Of a stretch of DNA of 64,000 bases, positions 1 to 8,790 are shown piece by piece. The notes below the pieces were generated by a model. The model was given only the letters and a program-made list of their open reading frames with translations, was not told the DNA's origin and made no database searches. A program made the translations under genes and the position numbers. The DNA is from Bacillus sp. Cs-700 (GTDB lineage Bacteria > Bacillota > Bacilli > Bacillales > Guptibacillaceae). Within the stretch, counting starts at the first letter, position 1, and each line of letters opens with the position of its first letter. The DNA lies in contig NZ_CP041063.1 in NCBI RefSeq assembly GCF_011082085.1, positions 868,001 through 932,000 of the forward strand, given 5' to 3'.

Positions 1-507
1 TTTGGTATGAACCTTGAAGAATTGATTTCATTCTTCAACAAGATGTGGTATGCAGGTTTGGCAACAGCTTACGGGTCGCTTTATGATCGCTTCCCTTCAC
101 AATTTAGTCTCTCTGTTGCTCGCATGATTGAATCCGGTAGACAGCTTAGCGCAATAGAATTAAGAGAAACCGAAATGAAGCGTACGATCATTTGGAACAC
201 ACTTCAACAAGAATTAGATCGGTATGACGCTATTCTGTCTCCAGTTGTTGGAGTAACTGCTTTTTCACATCAAATCGAAGGTCCTGATACGATAAACGGA
301 AGAGCTGCCGCCCCAATCTCTGATTGGATGATGACCCAGTTATATAATTGTACTGGGCATCCAGCGATATCGATCCCAGTCGGAAAAGCGCGATCTGGCT
401 TACCCGTAGGTCTTCAGGCTGCGACCGGCAAATTCAACGATACTTTATTATTTAGAATTGCCTATACACTTGAACAGGAAAAAGGTTTTGAATTCCCAAT
501 GATCTAA
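1..507 (+). CDS. amidase family protein, C-terminal part (5' end outside window)
   Basis: The frame is open from the first base of the window, so this is the last ~168 residues of a larger protein. The segment reads like the C-terminal third of the amidase signature family: an 'AILSPV' strand, then 'CTGHPAISIPVG' followed by 'GLPVGLQAA', a pattern shared by GatA-like amidases. These enzymes hydrolyse amide bonds with a Ser-cisSer-Lys triad, but that catalytic half lies outside the window, so substrate and activity cannot be judged. It is convergent with ndk, and a bidirectional terminator separates them. It is not the neighbour (cheR/aro genes) seen at this point in B. subtilis. Confidence 0.75.
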   Translation, partial: FGMNLEELISFFNKMWYAGLATAYGSLYDRFPSQFSLSVARMIESGRQLSAIELRETEMKRTIIWNTLQQELDRYDAILSPVVGVTAFSHQIEGPDTINGRAAAPISDWMMTQLYNCTGHPAISIPVGKARSGLPVGLQAATGKFNDTLLFRIAYTLEQEKGFEFPMI

Positions 508-528
508 CCGCCTATTCATCATTTTGAT

Positions 529-566
529 TAAAAAAAGAACCAGACAGAAATCAGTCTGGTTCTTTT
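529..566. terminator. bidirectional terminator between amidase gene and ndk
   Basis: An 11-bp inverted repeat (aagaaccagac / gtctggttctt) with an 8-nt loop is flanked by an A-run on the left and a T-run on the right. It can therefore stop transcription arriving from either gene. Confidence 0.85.
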
Positions 567-599
567 CATATAAGCGCTTTCATTTTTCCTTCAAAAAAA

Positions 600-1043
600 T
601 TAAACCCACTTCGAAACGGTTTTTGTATATTCATTTAATTCATTTTCATTAAAAAACAATGCAATTTCACGCTCTGCACTTTCAGGTGAATCTGATCCGT
701 GGATCACATTCATACTTACTTGAACACCGTAGTCACCGCGAATTGTTCCTGGATTAGCATCTTTTGGATTCGTTGCCCCCATCATCGTACGAGCAGTAGA
801 AATAACATTTTCACCTTCCCAAACCATTGCGAAGACAGGACCTGATGTAATAAAGTCAACTAGTTCCCCGAAGAATGGACGCTCTTTATGTTCACCATAA
901 TGAGTTTCTGCAAGGTCTTTTGAAACCGTCATCAATTTTGCCCCTACTAAATTAAATCCTTTATTCTCAAAGCGTGATACAATTCCACCAATCAAATTAC
1001 GTTGAACACCGTCAGGCTTTACCATTAGAAAAGTTTTCTCCAC
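600..1043 (-). CDS. ndk: nucleoside diphosphate kinase
   Basis: Transfers the gamma phosphate of ATP to nucleoside diphosphates through a phosphohistidine intermediate, balancing cytoplasmic NTP and dNTP pools. At 147 aa it has the usual family length. It starts [17 protein letters not shown] and carries the active-site stretch [16 protein letters not shown], with the catalytic His in IHGSD. The start is GTG, placed 6 nt after GAGGAG. It lies downstream of hepS-menG-hepT on the same strand, as in B. subtilis, but the chemotaxis and aromatic genes that follow ndk there are absent here. Confidence 0.97.
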   Translation of the reverse strand: MEKTFLMVKPDGVQRNLIGGIVSRFENKGFNLVGAKLMTVSKDLAETHYGEHKERPFFGELVDFITSGPVFAMVWEGENVISTARTMMGATNPKDANPGTIRGDYGVQVSMNVIHGSDSPESAEREIALFFNENELNEYTKTVSKWV

Positions 1044-1145
1044 AAAAATCTCCTCACTTTCAACACATTGTATGTATAGGGCAGAAATATTTATCTGCCC
1101 TTCAAAATTCTATCAAATATTCGCAAAAATAACAACATTTCCTTT

Positions 1146-2117
1146 TTAATGTTTTCTCTTGCCGATATATTCTGCGATTTGTCTAAGTGACGTTCTTGCT
1201 GAAGAAGCGGGTAGCTGTTCTAGTTCATAGAAAGCTTTTTGAAGGTAGCGATCGCTAATTTGTCGAGAATGTTCAATACCACCTGACAATTTCACAATGG
1301 ACAGAACTTGATCCACCTGCTCTTGAGAAGCATGGAGCTCTTCTGAAAAAACATCCATGATTTTCTTCTTTTCGTTTTTTTGGTTCATCGCATAAAGGAC
1401 AGGTAACGTAATGTTCCCCTGTAGTAAGTCTCCGCCCGCTGGTTTCCCAAGCTGTTTTACAGTTCCTGTATAATCTAATATATCATCCGTTATTTGGTAA
1501 GACATACCAACGTAATAACCGAATTGCTTTAAGTGAAGCTGCTCTTGTTTAGGTGCTCCCGCTGCGACTGCCCCTAGCTCACATGAAGTTGAGATTAGAA
1601 GGGCTGTTTTACGTTTAATCCTGCGAAAATAATCCCGTACATTTTGATCCCAATTAAATTGATCACGAATCTGTTCAATTTCACCAACGCTCATCTCTAA
1701 AATGGCATGGGACAAAATTCGATTTGCAGTCGGGTCATTTAATTCGGTCACTAGTTCAATGGCTCGAGCAAAAATATAATCTCCAGTATACATCGCTACA
1801 CGGTTATCCCATTTTGCTTTTATTGTTTTAGCGCCCCGTCTCATTTCAGCGTCATCAATGACGTCGTCATGAACGAGAGAAGCCATGTGAATTAGTTCAA
1901 GCGCCACCGCTACGTTTTTCATGAGTGGCAAATTGTAATTCCCGAACTTACCTGAAAGCAGAACGAAAACAGGACGGATTCGTTTCCCTCCAGCTTTTAA
2001 TAGGTGGTTTGATGCATCCCGAAGAACGGGATGATGAGCATCTACCGTTTGCTCCAGTTCAGTTTCAATAAATGACAAGTCTTTTTTTAAAGAAGCGTAT
2101 ATCGTTTTTAATTTCAT
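1146..2117 (-). CDS. hepT: heptaprenyl diphosphate synthase component II
   Basis: Catalytic subunit of the two-component trans-prenyltransferase that extends farnesyl diphosphate with isopentenyl diphosphate to make the C35 side chain of menaquinone-7. Both aspartate-rich motifs are present: DDVIDD near residue 84 and DDILD near 210, plus the GGKRIRP substrate-binding stretch. The chosen start is the ATG 5 nt after AGGTGG; an in-frame GTG 9 nt upstream overlaps that ribosome binding site. It is 20 bp downstream of menG in the hepS-menG-hepT operon and needs HepS for activity. Confidence 0.95.
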   Translation of the reverse strand: MKLKTIYASLKKDLSFIETELEQTVDAHHPVLRDASNHLLKAGGKRIRPVFVLLSGKFGNYNLPLMKNVAVALELIHMASLVHDDVIDDAEMRRGAKTIKAKWDNRVAMYTGDYIFARAIELVTELNDPTANRILSHAILEMSVGEIEQIRDQFNWDQNVRDYFRRIKRKTALLISTSCELGAVAAGAPKQEQLHLKQFGYYVGMSYQITDDILDYTGTVKQLGKPAGGDLLQGNITLPVLYAMNQKNEKKKIMDVFSEELHASQEQVDQVLSIVKLSGGIEHSRQISDRYLQKAFYELEQLPASSARTSLRQIAEYIGKRKH

Positions 2118-2137
2118 GAGATCCACCTAACTGATTT

Positions 2138-2866
2138 TCACAAAATATCTGTTCTCTTATTCACTGGTTTAAAACCTCTGTGCATCGCTGCAACTCCGCC
2201 AGAGTATGGCTTTGTATCAACGCGGCTAAATCCATTTTTAAAGAAAAGTTGTTTTAACTCTTCTCTCCCTGGAAACGTGCTAGCTGATTCCTGAAGCCAA
2301 GAATACTCGTCATAACTTTTCGCCAACACTTTACCAAGAACTGGCATTACATGTTTAAAATACCCGTAATAAACTTGTTTAAAGACTGGGATGGTGGGCT
2401 GGCTCGTTTCGAGGCAGACAACTTGTCCACCCGGCTTAACCACGCGATACATTTCTTTAATAACCTGGTTATAATCGGGGACGTTTCTTAGTCCAAAACC
2501 AATCGTAACGTAGTCAAATGAATTGTCTTCAAAAGGTAGATTCATTGCATTTCCATGAATGAGGGTAACGTTTTCTTTTCTTTTCTCATTCACTTTGACA
2601 TGACCGACTTCAAGCATGTTTTCACTAAAATCAAGTCCAATGGCTGATCCACTTTCTCCAACAGCATCAGCCATTGCAATTGTCCAGTCTGCTGTGCCAC
2701 AGCAAACATCCAGTGCTGATGATCCTTTTTGAACATCCATTAATCTCATTGTATCTTTTCGCCATGCTTTGTGACGCTGAAAGCTGATGACTGAGTTCAT
2801 TACATCATAACGTTTTGAAATCGTTTGAAATACATCGTGAACGCGTTCTTCTTTTGATGAAGTCAT
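2138..2866 (-). CDS. menG: demethylmenaquinone methyltransferase
   Basis: SAM-dependent methyltransferase of the UbiE/MenG family, performing the last step of menaquinone synthesis on the prenylated demethyl precursor. It has the family motif I variant DVCCGTADW at about residues 53-61, GFGLRNVPD near 125, and a C-terminal Lys/Arg-rich end. The length of 242 aa is close to B. subtilis MenG. It sits between hepS and hepT with very short gaps (3 bp and 20 bp), coupling head-group methylation to synthesis of the prenyl tail. Confidence 0.96.
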   Translation of the reverse strand: MTSSKEERVHDVFQTISKRYDVMNSVISFQRHKAWRKDTMRLMDVQKGSSALDVCCGTADWTIAMADAVGESGSAIGLDFSENMLEVGHVKVNEKRKENVTLIHGNAMNLPFEDNSFDYVTIGFGLRNVPDYNQVIKEMYRVVKPGGQVVCLETSQPTIPVFKQVYYGYFKHVMPVLGKVLAKSYDEYSWLQESASTFPGREELKQLFFKNGFSRVDTKPYSGGVAAMHRGFKPVNKRTDIL

Positions 2867-2869
2867 GCT

Positions 2870-3697
2870 TTATCCCTCTTCCGCCATTTTCTTTTCCTGG
2901 ATACCCTTCATTCCCCAGTTGTATTCAAAACGCTCCTGAAATACCTGATGGAGTTCTGAATGCTGTTGGAGAAGTTGGTCCATTTCTTTTTTTGCATAGG
3001 CAATATAAGAATCGAGGACGATTTTTGCTTTCGATGCCTGATTTGTTGATAACTTCGCACCTTTTACCGAGAGGAGCGTAGAAGCAATTTTTTGTAACAT
3101 AAATGTACCTGATTGAATGATTCCCTGCTTTCTTTCAGTTAAAAGACGATTCATGTAGAAATAGTGTGAACCGAAGCTTTTCCAATTCATAAGACCATAG
3201 TGTTCAGCAACTTTGCGTACTAAAATGGATTCAATCTCTTTCAAATTGTCAAACACGGGGTCAATCGTACTATACTCAGTTTGGTAAAAGGACATCTTTG
3301 CTTCATTAATCTCCTGAATCGCTTCAGAAAGTGTCCTAATCAACTCATTATCTTCCCATTTTGAAAGGAGGTGATAATACATGCTACTAAAATAATCACC
3401 TGCAAGTACTGTCAACTGGCGATTTTTTCGATCACCCTCGTTATCGATCTCCTCAAGTGAAATAAGATCATGCGTATCAAGAGCAATTTGCACAAGCATG
3501 ATGGAAAGAAGTGTATCCTGTTTCCTTTTATGTTCGAGCTTCGCTTGTTCTAGCATGCCATAAAAAACATATAACTTCTCTTCATCAATCACTGGAAAGT
3601 CGATAAATCGAAGTAAATATGAATGGGATAGGCGAGACTGCAGCATGTCCCGAACTCCTGCTATTTTTTTATGTGTGGTTTCCTTCGGATTTGTCAT
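2870..3697 (-). CDS. hepS: heptaprenyl diphosphate synthase component I
   Basis: Non-catalytic partner of HepT that sets chain length and substrate binding in menaquinone-7 side-chain synthesis. Recognised from the HepS/GerCA pattern: an ALDTHDL stretch, NRQLTVLAGDYFSSMYYHLLS in the middle, and position just upstream of menG-hepT. I chose the ATG (MTNPKE) 8 nt after AGGGG. An upstream in-frame ATG at 3724 has no ribosome binding site. The resulting 275 aa is somewhat longer than the B. subtilis protein at both ends. Confidence 0.88.
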   Translation of the reverse strand: MTNPKETTHKKIAGVRDMLQSRLSHSYLLRFIDFPVIDEEKLYVFYGMLEQAKLEHKRKQDTLLSIMLVQIALDTHDLISLEEIDNEGDRKNRQLTVLAGDYFSSMYYHLLSKWEDNELIRTLSEAIQEINEAKMSFYQTEYSTIDPVFDNLKEIESILVRKVAEHYGLMNWKSFGSHYFYMNRLLTERKQGIIQSGTFMLQKIASTLLSVKGAKLSTNQASKAKIVLDSYIAYAKKEMDQLLQQHSELHQVFQERFEYNWGMKGIQEKKMAEEG

Positions 3698-3823
3698 ATC
3701 CCATACCCCTAACATGTCTTCCATTTAGAAAAGTGCGCTAGCCGCTTAATAGCGGTGAAAGCTTATTTTTCTTTTCTTTTTTTTAATACCCTTATTCGTA
3801 ATGGTTCAATTATGTATTCAATT

Positions 3824-3829
3824 CTAGTA
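3824..3829 (-). promoter_or_regulatory. possible -10 element upstream of hepS
   Basis: On the minus strand the intergenic region between mtrB and hepS has TATACT, a 5/6 match to the sigma-A -10 box. No convincing -35 lies 16-18 bp upstream, so this is a weak call. A CCGCT-ATTA-AGCGG hairpin lies between it and hepS. Confidence 0.3.
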
Positions 3830-3879
3830 TAGCACAATAACCTTTGACCTAAAACGAGCGGCTCTTGTTTTTAAAATGA

Positions 3880-3908
3880 AAGAAAAGCAGGTTTCGGTTT
3901 CCTGCTTT
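3880..3908 (-). terminator. terminator of folE-mtrB
   Basis: Minus-strand stem AAAGCAGG / CCTGCTTT with a 9-nt loop followed by TCTTTC. The 5' arm begins at the mtrB stop codon, so the mtrB and folE transcript would end before hepS. Confidence 0.65.
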
Positions 3909-4128
3909 ACTCTTCTGTACTTATTTCACCGTGTTCTGTTTGAATAACGGCTTTCCCTCTTACCTTAACGGCAGAAGTATGTTCAGTGAATTGGGCAATC
4001 ATCACTTCTCCCTTATCAAGTTTCTCTGAATGATGGAATCTTGTATCAGACCCTCTTGTTAACCCAATTACGTTCACGCCATTTTCTAAGGCTTTAATAA
4101 CAAAAAAATCATTGCTATCACTTTTCAT
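3907..4128 (-). CDS. mtrB: trp RNA-binding attenuation protein (TRAP)
   Basis: Forms an 11-subunit ring that, when loaded with tryptophan, binds GAG/UAG repeats in mRNA leaders and lowers trp gene expression. The 73-residue sequence is nearly colinear with B. subtilis MtrB, including [22 protein letters not shown] and [13 protein letters not shown], which contain the tryptophan-binding and RNA-binding positions. The start is the ATG 8 nt after GGAG. It lies 22 bp after folE as in B. subtilis, although no trp biosynthesis gene is visible in this window. Confidence 0.95.
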   Translation of the reverse strand: MKSDSNDFFVIKALENGVNVIGLTRGSDTRFHHSEKLDKGEVMIAQFTEHTSAVKVRGKAVIQTEHGEISTEE

Positions 4129-4150
4129 ATCAATCACTCCGTTTAAAGGT

Positions 4151-4717
4151 TTAGCCTTTAATCAACCCAAGCACTTCAGCTCGTGCAGCTGTGTCATTCT
4201 CAAACACACCTCTAACTGCTGACGTTACGGTTGATGATCCAGGCTTTTTAACGCCTCTCATCGTCATACACATATGCTCAGCTTCTACGACAACCATCAC
4301 GCCGTGAGGTTCAAGTGTATCCACCATTGAATTCGCTATTGTCGATGTAATTCGCTCTTGAAGTTGAGGGCGCTTTGTAACAGACTCGACAGCTCTTGCA
4401 AGTTTGCTAAGTCCTGTCACTTTACCGCCTTTGGGTATGTATGCCACATGCGCCTTTCCAAAGAAAGGAACGAGATGATGCTCACAAGTTGAATAAAACG
4501 GGATATCTTTCACTAAGACAAGCTCTTCGTGATCTTCCCCAAAAATGGTTTGAAAATGCTCTTTTGGATCTTGATGTAGCCCCTGAAAGATTTCTTCGTA
4601 CATTCTTGCGACACGTTTTGGAGTATCTAACAATCCTTCGCGTTTTGGATCTTCCCCAATTGCTTCAAGGATCATTGTCACTGCTTCTTGTATTTTTTTA
4701 TGATTAACTTCGTACAT
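4151..4717 (-). CDS. folE: GTP cyclohydrolase I
   Basis: Converts GTP to 7,8-dihydroneopterin triphosphate, the entry step to folate. The 188-aa length is typical. Zinc ligands are visible in [12 protein letters not shown] and in the second Cys of [24 protein letters not shown] and RPQLQERIT are conserved parts of the active site. It starts at an ATG preceded by GGAGGAG at good spacing. It forms a folE-mtrB pair, an arrangement conserved in Bacillus. Confidence 0.97.
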   Translation of the reverse strand: MYEVNHKKIQEAVTMILEAIGEDPKREGLLDTPKRVARMYEEIFQGLHQDPKEHFQTIFGEDHEELVLVKDIPFYSTCEHHLVPFFGKAHVAYIPKGGKVTGLSKLARAVESVTKRPQLQERITSTIANSMVDTLEPHGVMVVVEAEHMCMTMRGVKKPGSSTVTSAVRGVFENDTAARAEVLGLIKG

Positions 4718-4785
4718 TGTTCTTACTCCTCCATTCAGGGCCTATATTACCTATGAAGATTCTAGCACATGGAGAAAAAGTTAGC

Positions 4786-4822
4786 AAAAAAGAAGAGCCG
4801 CATAATGTGCGACTCTTCTTTT
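4786..4822. terminator. terminator of hbs (works in both directions)
   Basis: Stem AAAGAAGAGCCGC / GCGACTCTTCTTT with a 7-nt loop and A/T runs on both sides, between hbs and folE, in front of the folE ribosome binding region. Confidence 0.85.
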
Positions 4823-4836
4823 GCCCTATGTATTTC

Positions 4837-5109
4837 TTACTTAACTGCATCCTTAAGGGCTTTACCAGGTTTAAATGCAGGAACCTTACTTGCAGCGATT
4901 TCGATTTCTTCGCCAGTTTGAGGATTACGCCCTTTACGAGCAGAACGCTCACGGACTTCAAAGTTACCAAAACCAATTAGTTGAACTTTGTCACCCTCTT
5001 GCAAGGATTGCATAATGTTATCAAAAACTGAGTCAACAGCTTTTGTCGCTTCTTTTTTAGAAAGCTCTGCAGATTCTGCAACAGCATTGATTAGATCTGT
5101 CTTGTTCAT
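4837..5109 (-). CDS. hbs: DNA-binding protein HU
   Basis: Histone-like dimer that bends and compacts DNA non-specifically; the essential HBsu type in Bacillus. The sequence starts [12 protein letters not shown] and contains the HU signature [19 protein letters not shown] at residues 46-64, the DNA-embracing beta arm. At 90 aa it is the usual size. The start is the ATG after AGGAGGTGAACAG; an in-frame GTG just upstream overlaps this site. The long 5' region (5110-5488) suggests separate and possibly multiple promoters. Confidence 0.97.
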   Translation of the reverse strand: MNKTDLINAVAESAELSKKEATKAVDSVFDNIMQSLQEGDKVQLIGFGNFEVRERSARKGRNPQTGEEIEIAASKVPAFKPGKALKDAVK

Positions 5110-5488
5110 TCTGTTCACCTCCTCTCAAGAGAGATGGATAAATACATTCATTCACTTAATGACCAATATTTATACGTTGCAATGCACGTTTAGTACGTTT
5201 GCAAGCCCTATATTATACGAAGATGCGAAAGAATTCAATACGTTTGTGTCGATTTCAACGATTTTTCAGTGTTTTTTTACCTATTATCTGCTATATTCAC
5301 TATTTGTAAACGCTCTAACGATCACTTTCCTCATTATCGGTTAATTCAATCAATTCCGTAAACACTTTGTTATTGCTTTACTGAACTCTCTTCTTATACA
5401 CCGCTCGTAGAAACTATATTACCCCTTATACAAGTATGGTTAAACCTACAAAGCGAAAAATCGACTCCATAAATTGGAGTCGATTTTG
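5110..5488 (-). promoter_or_regulatory. hbs upstream region, 379 bp without a gene
   Basis: Contains the hbs leader and promoter on the minus strand. A perfect -10 TATAAT lies at 5212-5217, with a TTGAAT -35 candidate at 5233-5238 but only 15 bp between them. The transcribed leader would hold two TTGCAA copies separated by ACGT-containing sequence (5175-5206). The left end of this region holds the spoIVA terminator. A spurious plus-strand reading frame across this region is not credible as a gene. Confidence 0.45.
5456..5488 (-). terminator. spoIVA terminator
   Basis: Inverted repeat AAAATCGACTCCA / TGGAGTCGATTTT with a 5-nt loop directly after the spoIVA stop codon. Confidence 0.85.
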
Positions 5489-6967
5489 TTATAATATAAT
5501 CGCAATTAAACCGCCTGATCCTTCGTTAATAATGCGCTCTAACGTCTCTTTTAATTTATAACGAGCATTCTCAGGCATTAAACCAAGTTTTGCCTGAATC
5601 CCTTCTCTTACGATTGAGTTTAGTGAACGACCGAATATATCAGAGTTCCAGATCGAAAGTGGATCTTCTTCAAAATCTTGCATTAAATAGCGTACAAGCT
5701 CTTCACTTTGCTTTTCTGTTCCGATAATTGGAGCAAATTCGGATTCTACATCTACCTTTATCATATGGATCGACGGCGCAACTGCTTTTAACCTTACGCC
5801 AAACCTTGACCCCTGGCGAATAATTTCTGGCTCATCAAGACTCATATCTTCAATAGCCGGCGCTGCAATACCATATCCCGTCTGTTTTACCATACGAAGA
5901 GCGTCAGAGACGTGGTCATACTCTGCTTTAGCAAACGCAAACTCCTGCATAAGTTGAAGAAGGTGATCTTTGCCTCGAATTTCCACACCAACCACTTCTT
6001 TAAGAATTTGATCATAAAGATCTTCCGGTGCATACAGATCAATTTCTGCTATTCCTTGCCCCATCTCAATTCCAGCAAGGCGAGCATCTTGTATAAATTC
6101 AAACTCTTCAAATTGACCAACAACACGATCAACATCGCGAAGTCGCTTAATATCTTTAACTGTTTCTCTTACAGATTCTTCATAATTTTGCCTTAACCAG
6201 TGATCCTGGTGGAGAACCATTACCCAACTTGGCAAGTTCACATTGACCTCTAATACTGGAAATTCGTAAAGCACTTCTCTCATTACATTGTTAATATCAT
6301 GCTCTGTCATACTCTCTACACTTAGTGAGATGACTGGTATGTCATACTTATTCGAAAGATCTCCACGTAACGCTTCTGTTTGAGGATGGTGAGGATGAGC
6401 TGAATTGACAATCATAATAAACGGTTTGCCTACTTCTTTTAATTCTTCAACGACTCTTTCCTCTGATTCGAGATAGTCATGTCTTGGAATCTCACCAATA
6501 GAACCATCTGTTGTAATCACTACTCCAAGAGTGGAATGCTCCTGAATGACTTTTCTTGTACCAATTTCAGCTGCTTCCTGAAACGGAATAGGCTCCTCAT
6601 ACCAGGGTGTATTGATCATACGAGGTCCATCCTCATCTTCATACCCTTTTGCTCCAGGTACCGCATACCCAACGCAGTCCACAAGTCTAACATTCACGTC
6701 TAAGCCATCTTCTACATGAATTTGAACAGCATGATTCGGTACGAATTTAGGTTCTGTCGTCATGATCGTCCGGCCTGCAGAACTTTGTGGTAGCTCATCT
6801 TGTGCCCTTGCTCGATCTGAATCGCTTTCCATATTGGGCAAGACGATAAGTTCCATGAACTTCTTAATAAACGTTGATTTTCCTGTTCGAACAGAACCTA
6901 CGACTCCAAGGTATATATCTCCCCCTGTACGCTCTGCGATATCTTTGAAGATATCTACTCTCTCCAC
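5489..6967 (-). CDS. spoIVA: stage IV sporulation protein A (coat morphogenetic ATPase)
   Basis: Mother-cell protein that polymerises on the forespore surface using ATP hydrolysis and forms the base layer of the spore coat. At 492 aa it matches B. subtilis SpoIVA nearly end to end. It has a Walker A GSVRTGKST around residue 24, a Walker B-like DCVGY near 97, and the highly conserved C-terminus ERIINEGSGGLIAIIL. The correct start is GTG at 6967, 6 nt after AGGAGG. An in-frame codon 20 residues upstream would add a tail with no family counterpart. A sigma-E-type promoter lies at 7042-7069. Confidence 0.97.
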   Translation of the reverse strand: MERVDIFKDIAERTGGDIYLGVVGSVRTGKSTFIKKFMELIVLPNMESDSDRARAQDELPQSSAGRTIMTTEPKFVPNHAVQIHVEDGLDVNVRLVDCVGYAVPGAKGYEDEDGPRMINTPWYEEPIPFQEAAEIGTRKVIQEHSTLGVVITTDGSIGEIPRHDYLESEERVVEELKEVGKPFIMIVNSAHPHHPQTEALRGDLSNKYDIPVISLSVESMTEHDINNVMREVLYEFPVLEVNVNLPSWVMVLHQDHWLRQNYEESVRETVKDIKRLRDVDRVVGQFEEFEFIQDARLAGIEMGQGIAEIDLYAPEDLYDQILKEVVGVEIRGKDHLLQLMQEFAFAKAEYDHVSDALRMVKQTGYGIAAPAIEDMSLDEPEIIRQGSRFGVRLKAVAPSIHMIKVDVESEFAPIIGTEKQSEELVRYLMQDFEEDPLSIWNSDIFGRSLNSIVREGIQAKLGLMPENARYKLKETLERIINEGSGGLIAIIL

Positions 6968-7041
6968 GTGATCGCCTCCTGAATTCCGCCTCATTGGACG
7001 AAATGATTCACTCCAGACCGCAGACATTCTTGAACACTACC

Positions 7042-7069
7042 ATTCTATGATGTTGTCCAATAAATATGA
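7042..7069 (-). promoter_or_regulatory. sigma-E promoter of spoIVA
   Basis: Minus strand TCATATTT (-35, 7062-7069), 12 bp, then CATAGAAT (-10, 7042-7049). Both match the mother-cell sigma-E consensus (kmATATT / CATACAnT) well, and they lie ~75 bp upstream of the spoIVA start. Confidence 0.75.
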
Positions 7070-7133
7070 CACCTTAAAGCAAAAGGATTTGATGTAACAA
7101 GTAAACTTTCGCTACCTTTCCGTTTATATTCAT

Positions 7134-7181
7134 AAAAAAATCCCTCCTCTTTTTAATAGTTGTATTGCTAAAGAGAAGGGA
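7134..7181 (-). terminator. yphF terminator
   Basis: Minus-strand stem CCCTTCTCTTT / AAAGAGGAGGG (one G-U pair) with a 17-nt loop, followed by a run of seven Ts after the A, just beyond the yphF stop codon. Confidence 0.75.
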
Positions 7182-7187
7182 AAATAC

Positions 7188-7907
7188 CTATTTCACTAAA
7201 AAAACAGCTTTATCATTTTCAAGTGTATACGGAACAGATGCAACTGGTACATAGAACGAATTGTTCGCTAACAAATCACGGATATCATCACCGTTTTGAT
7301 AGTTATGATCGGGATTACTTTCAATCGCTTTTGTAAGGTCGCTTGAGTAGTCAATATGTACATTACCATTCTGATCAAGGAAAAACGGAAGTTGATCGTT
7401 TGTAAACGGGCTCTTTACCGTTATCTCTTCCTCGATACCCATCGCTTCGTAATTGATTGAATAACGATCTTTCGCAAGTACTTCATTAAAAGGAGGATAG
7501 TCGTTTTTTCTTCGATAATCATTTACACGGAGCTGTAGATCTTTTACCTTTTCAATCAATAGTAAATCAATTAACCTTACTGTAGGGTTTTCTTCCACGT
7601 TGATTAAAACATATTGAAATACCCCTCCATTTTCAAAGGAATTCCCCGGTGCTTGCTGTAAAAAAGCGGGTACTAATTTCTTGAAATCAATTGGGTACTT
7701 TTGATAGATTGGCGTTTCCTGATCTCTCGTTTTGATTGGAAGAACTGATTTGTTATCCTGATATTGTTCAACGGCTGTTTGAACAGATTGTATTTGATCT
7801 GTATATGGAATCTGATTCTCGTTCTTCTGGCTTTCCGGATACAAACAACCTGAAAGCAAAGTCACAAGACTCGTCCATAATACAAGCTTTGTAGCGAATC
7901 GTTTCAT
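7188..7907 (-). CDS. yphF: YphF-like lipoprotein
   Basis: A 239-aa predicted lipoprotein. The N-terminus is MKRFATKLVLWTSLVTLLSGC, a signal peptide ending in an LLSGC lipobox, so the mature protein would be lipid-anchored on the outer face of the membrane. No enzyme motif is visible. Size and position between spoIVA and the DUF2768 gene match B. subtilis yphF, which has no defined function. The start is the ATG 9 nt after AAGGA. Confidence 0.82.
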   Translation of the reverse strand: MKRFATKLVLWTSLVTLLSGCLYPESQKNENQIPYTDQIQSVQTAVEQYQDNKSVLPIKTRDQETPIYQKYPIDFKKLVPAFLQQAPGNSFENGGVFQYVLINVEENPTVRLIDLLLIEKVKDLQLRVNDYRRKNDYPPFNEVLAKDRYSINYEAMGIEEEITVKSPFTNDQLPFFLDQNGNVHIDYSSDLTKAIESNPDHNYQNGDDIRDLLANNSFYVPVASVPYTLENDKAVFLVK

Positions 7908-7938
7908 TTCACTCATTCCTTAATCAAAGTTTACTTGC

Positions 7939-8136
7939 TTAGTTTGTAGGGCCAGTGACCACGACTAGAAGCATCAGGACACCTGCAACGAACATACACA
8001 TATAGGCAAAAGTCGATACAAGTATTCGAAAAAAACCTTTCAGCTTCGAGCGGCTTAGCATAATGGCCATAACAGCAATAAACATTAAGCCAAGTGCAGA
8101 AAGCGCTACCCACATTTTAATTAACGCTGGTGACAT
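7939..8136 (-). CDS. yphE: DUF2768 small membrane protein (YphE-like)
   Basis: 65 residues with two hydrophobic helices (about 5-27 and 36-60) joined by a short basic loop SRSKLKG, so a hairpin membrane protein. It corresponds to B. subtilis YphE by size, topology and position next to yphF. The start follows AGGGGGATAAATA. It is 31 bp ahead of yphF and probably co-transcribed. Function unknown; the sporulation neighbourhood is suggestive only. Confidence 0.8.
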   Translation of the reverse strand: MSPALIKMWVALSALGLMFIAVMAIMLSRSKLKGFFRILVSTFAYMCMFVAGVLMLLVVVTGPTN

Positions 8137-8469
8137 TATTTATCCCCCTAGTATGACAAATTCTAACTTACACTGCCAATCATTATATCAAATCTTATCC
8201 CTTTTTACCTATAGTCGTTTTAACATTTTAAAAGTAGCTTTTTTAAATATGTCCATCAGTTCTTTTTTAGAGAAAGATCACGTTTAATAGTTAACAGATT
8301 CAATAACGCTTCCAAACACAAATAAAAAGCTGAAGAAAGGGGCTTTTCTTCAGCTTTGACTATATGGATTTCTTATAGAAGTATGCTTTTGCACATTGAT
8401 GGTTCCTTATTAGTATATGGTCTTTCATCGAAGGCGGTATCGTTGATTAGCCTAAGTTTCACCATTTTT
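8137..8469. other. 333-bp gap between spoVIF and yphE
   Basis: Holds the spoVIF terminator (8322-8358) and, on the minus strand, a TATAAT at 8182-8187 that could be the -10 of the yphE-yphF transcript, though no clear -35 goes with it. The part from 8362 to 8469 shows no supported feature. Short frames across it lack ribosome binding sites. Confidence 0.5.
8322..8358 (-). terminator. terminator downstream of spoVIF
   Basis: Minus-strand stem AAAGCTGAAGAAA / TTTCTTCAGCTTT with a 6-nt loop, continuing into TTATT. It lies about 110 bp beyond the spoVIF stop. Confidence 0.75.
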
Positions 8470-8721
8470 TTATTTTTGACTAAAAAGTTTGGCAATTGCA
8501 GACAAATCGAACGGCATATTCTTGTTGACGATCGCCTTTACGATTCGATCTTCTTTTTCTTTTGAGACAGGTACATTCGCAACGCGTGCAACATTCGCTA
8601 TTAATCTACGCACTGTTTTCTCATCAGTAAAATCTGCGCCCTGAACGGAATTTGCTAACTTAAAGATGTCTTCTTTTTTGACATTCGTTTTCTTTTCTAT
8701 GTTATCGAACAGATCGCTCAC
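8470..8721 (-). CDS. spoVIF: stage VI sporulation protein F family
   Basis: Small (83 aa) protein of the SpoVIF/YjcC family, known in B. subtilis as a mother-cell factor for late coat assembly. The pattern FDNIEKKTNVKKEDIFKLA followed by FTDEKTVRRLIANVARVANVPVSKE matches that family. The start is GTG, after GGAGGAAACAGC. In B. subtilis the gene is elsewhere, so its place between yphE and gpsA is a local difference. Confidence 0.82.
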   Translation of the reverse strand: MSDLFDNIEKKTNVKKEDIFKLANSVQGADFTDEKTVRRLIANVARVANVPVSKEKEDRIVKAIVNKNMPFDLSAIAKLFSQK

Positions 8722-8790
8722 GCTGTTTCCTCCTTACCATTAAGGTTCAACATAGTGTATGCAAGGAGGAATACTTCGTGCTTCGCCTGC

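Noticed and set aside
4988-5344. 118-aa plus-strand open frame over hbs and its upstream region
   Set aside because: The first half is antisense to the well-conserved hbs gene, there is no ribosome binding site, and the composition (Phe/Leu/Ser-rich) is typical of a chance frame.
6968-7027. 20-residue N-terminal extension of SpoIVA
   Set aside because: The GTG at 6967 has a perfect AGGAGG 6 nt upstream and gives a protein colinear with known SpoIVA; the extension contains that ribosome binding site.
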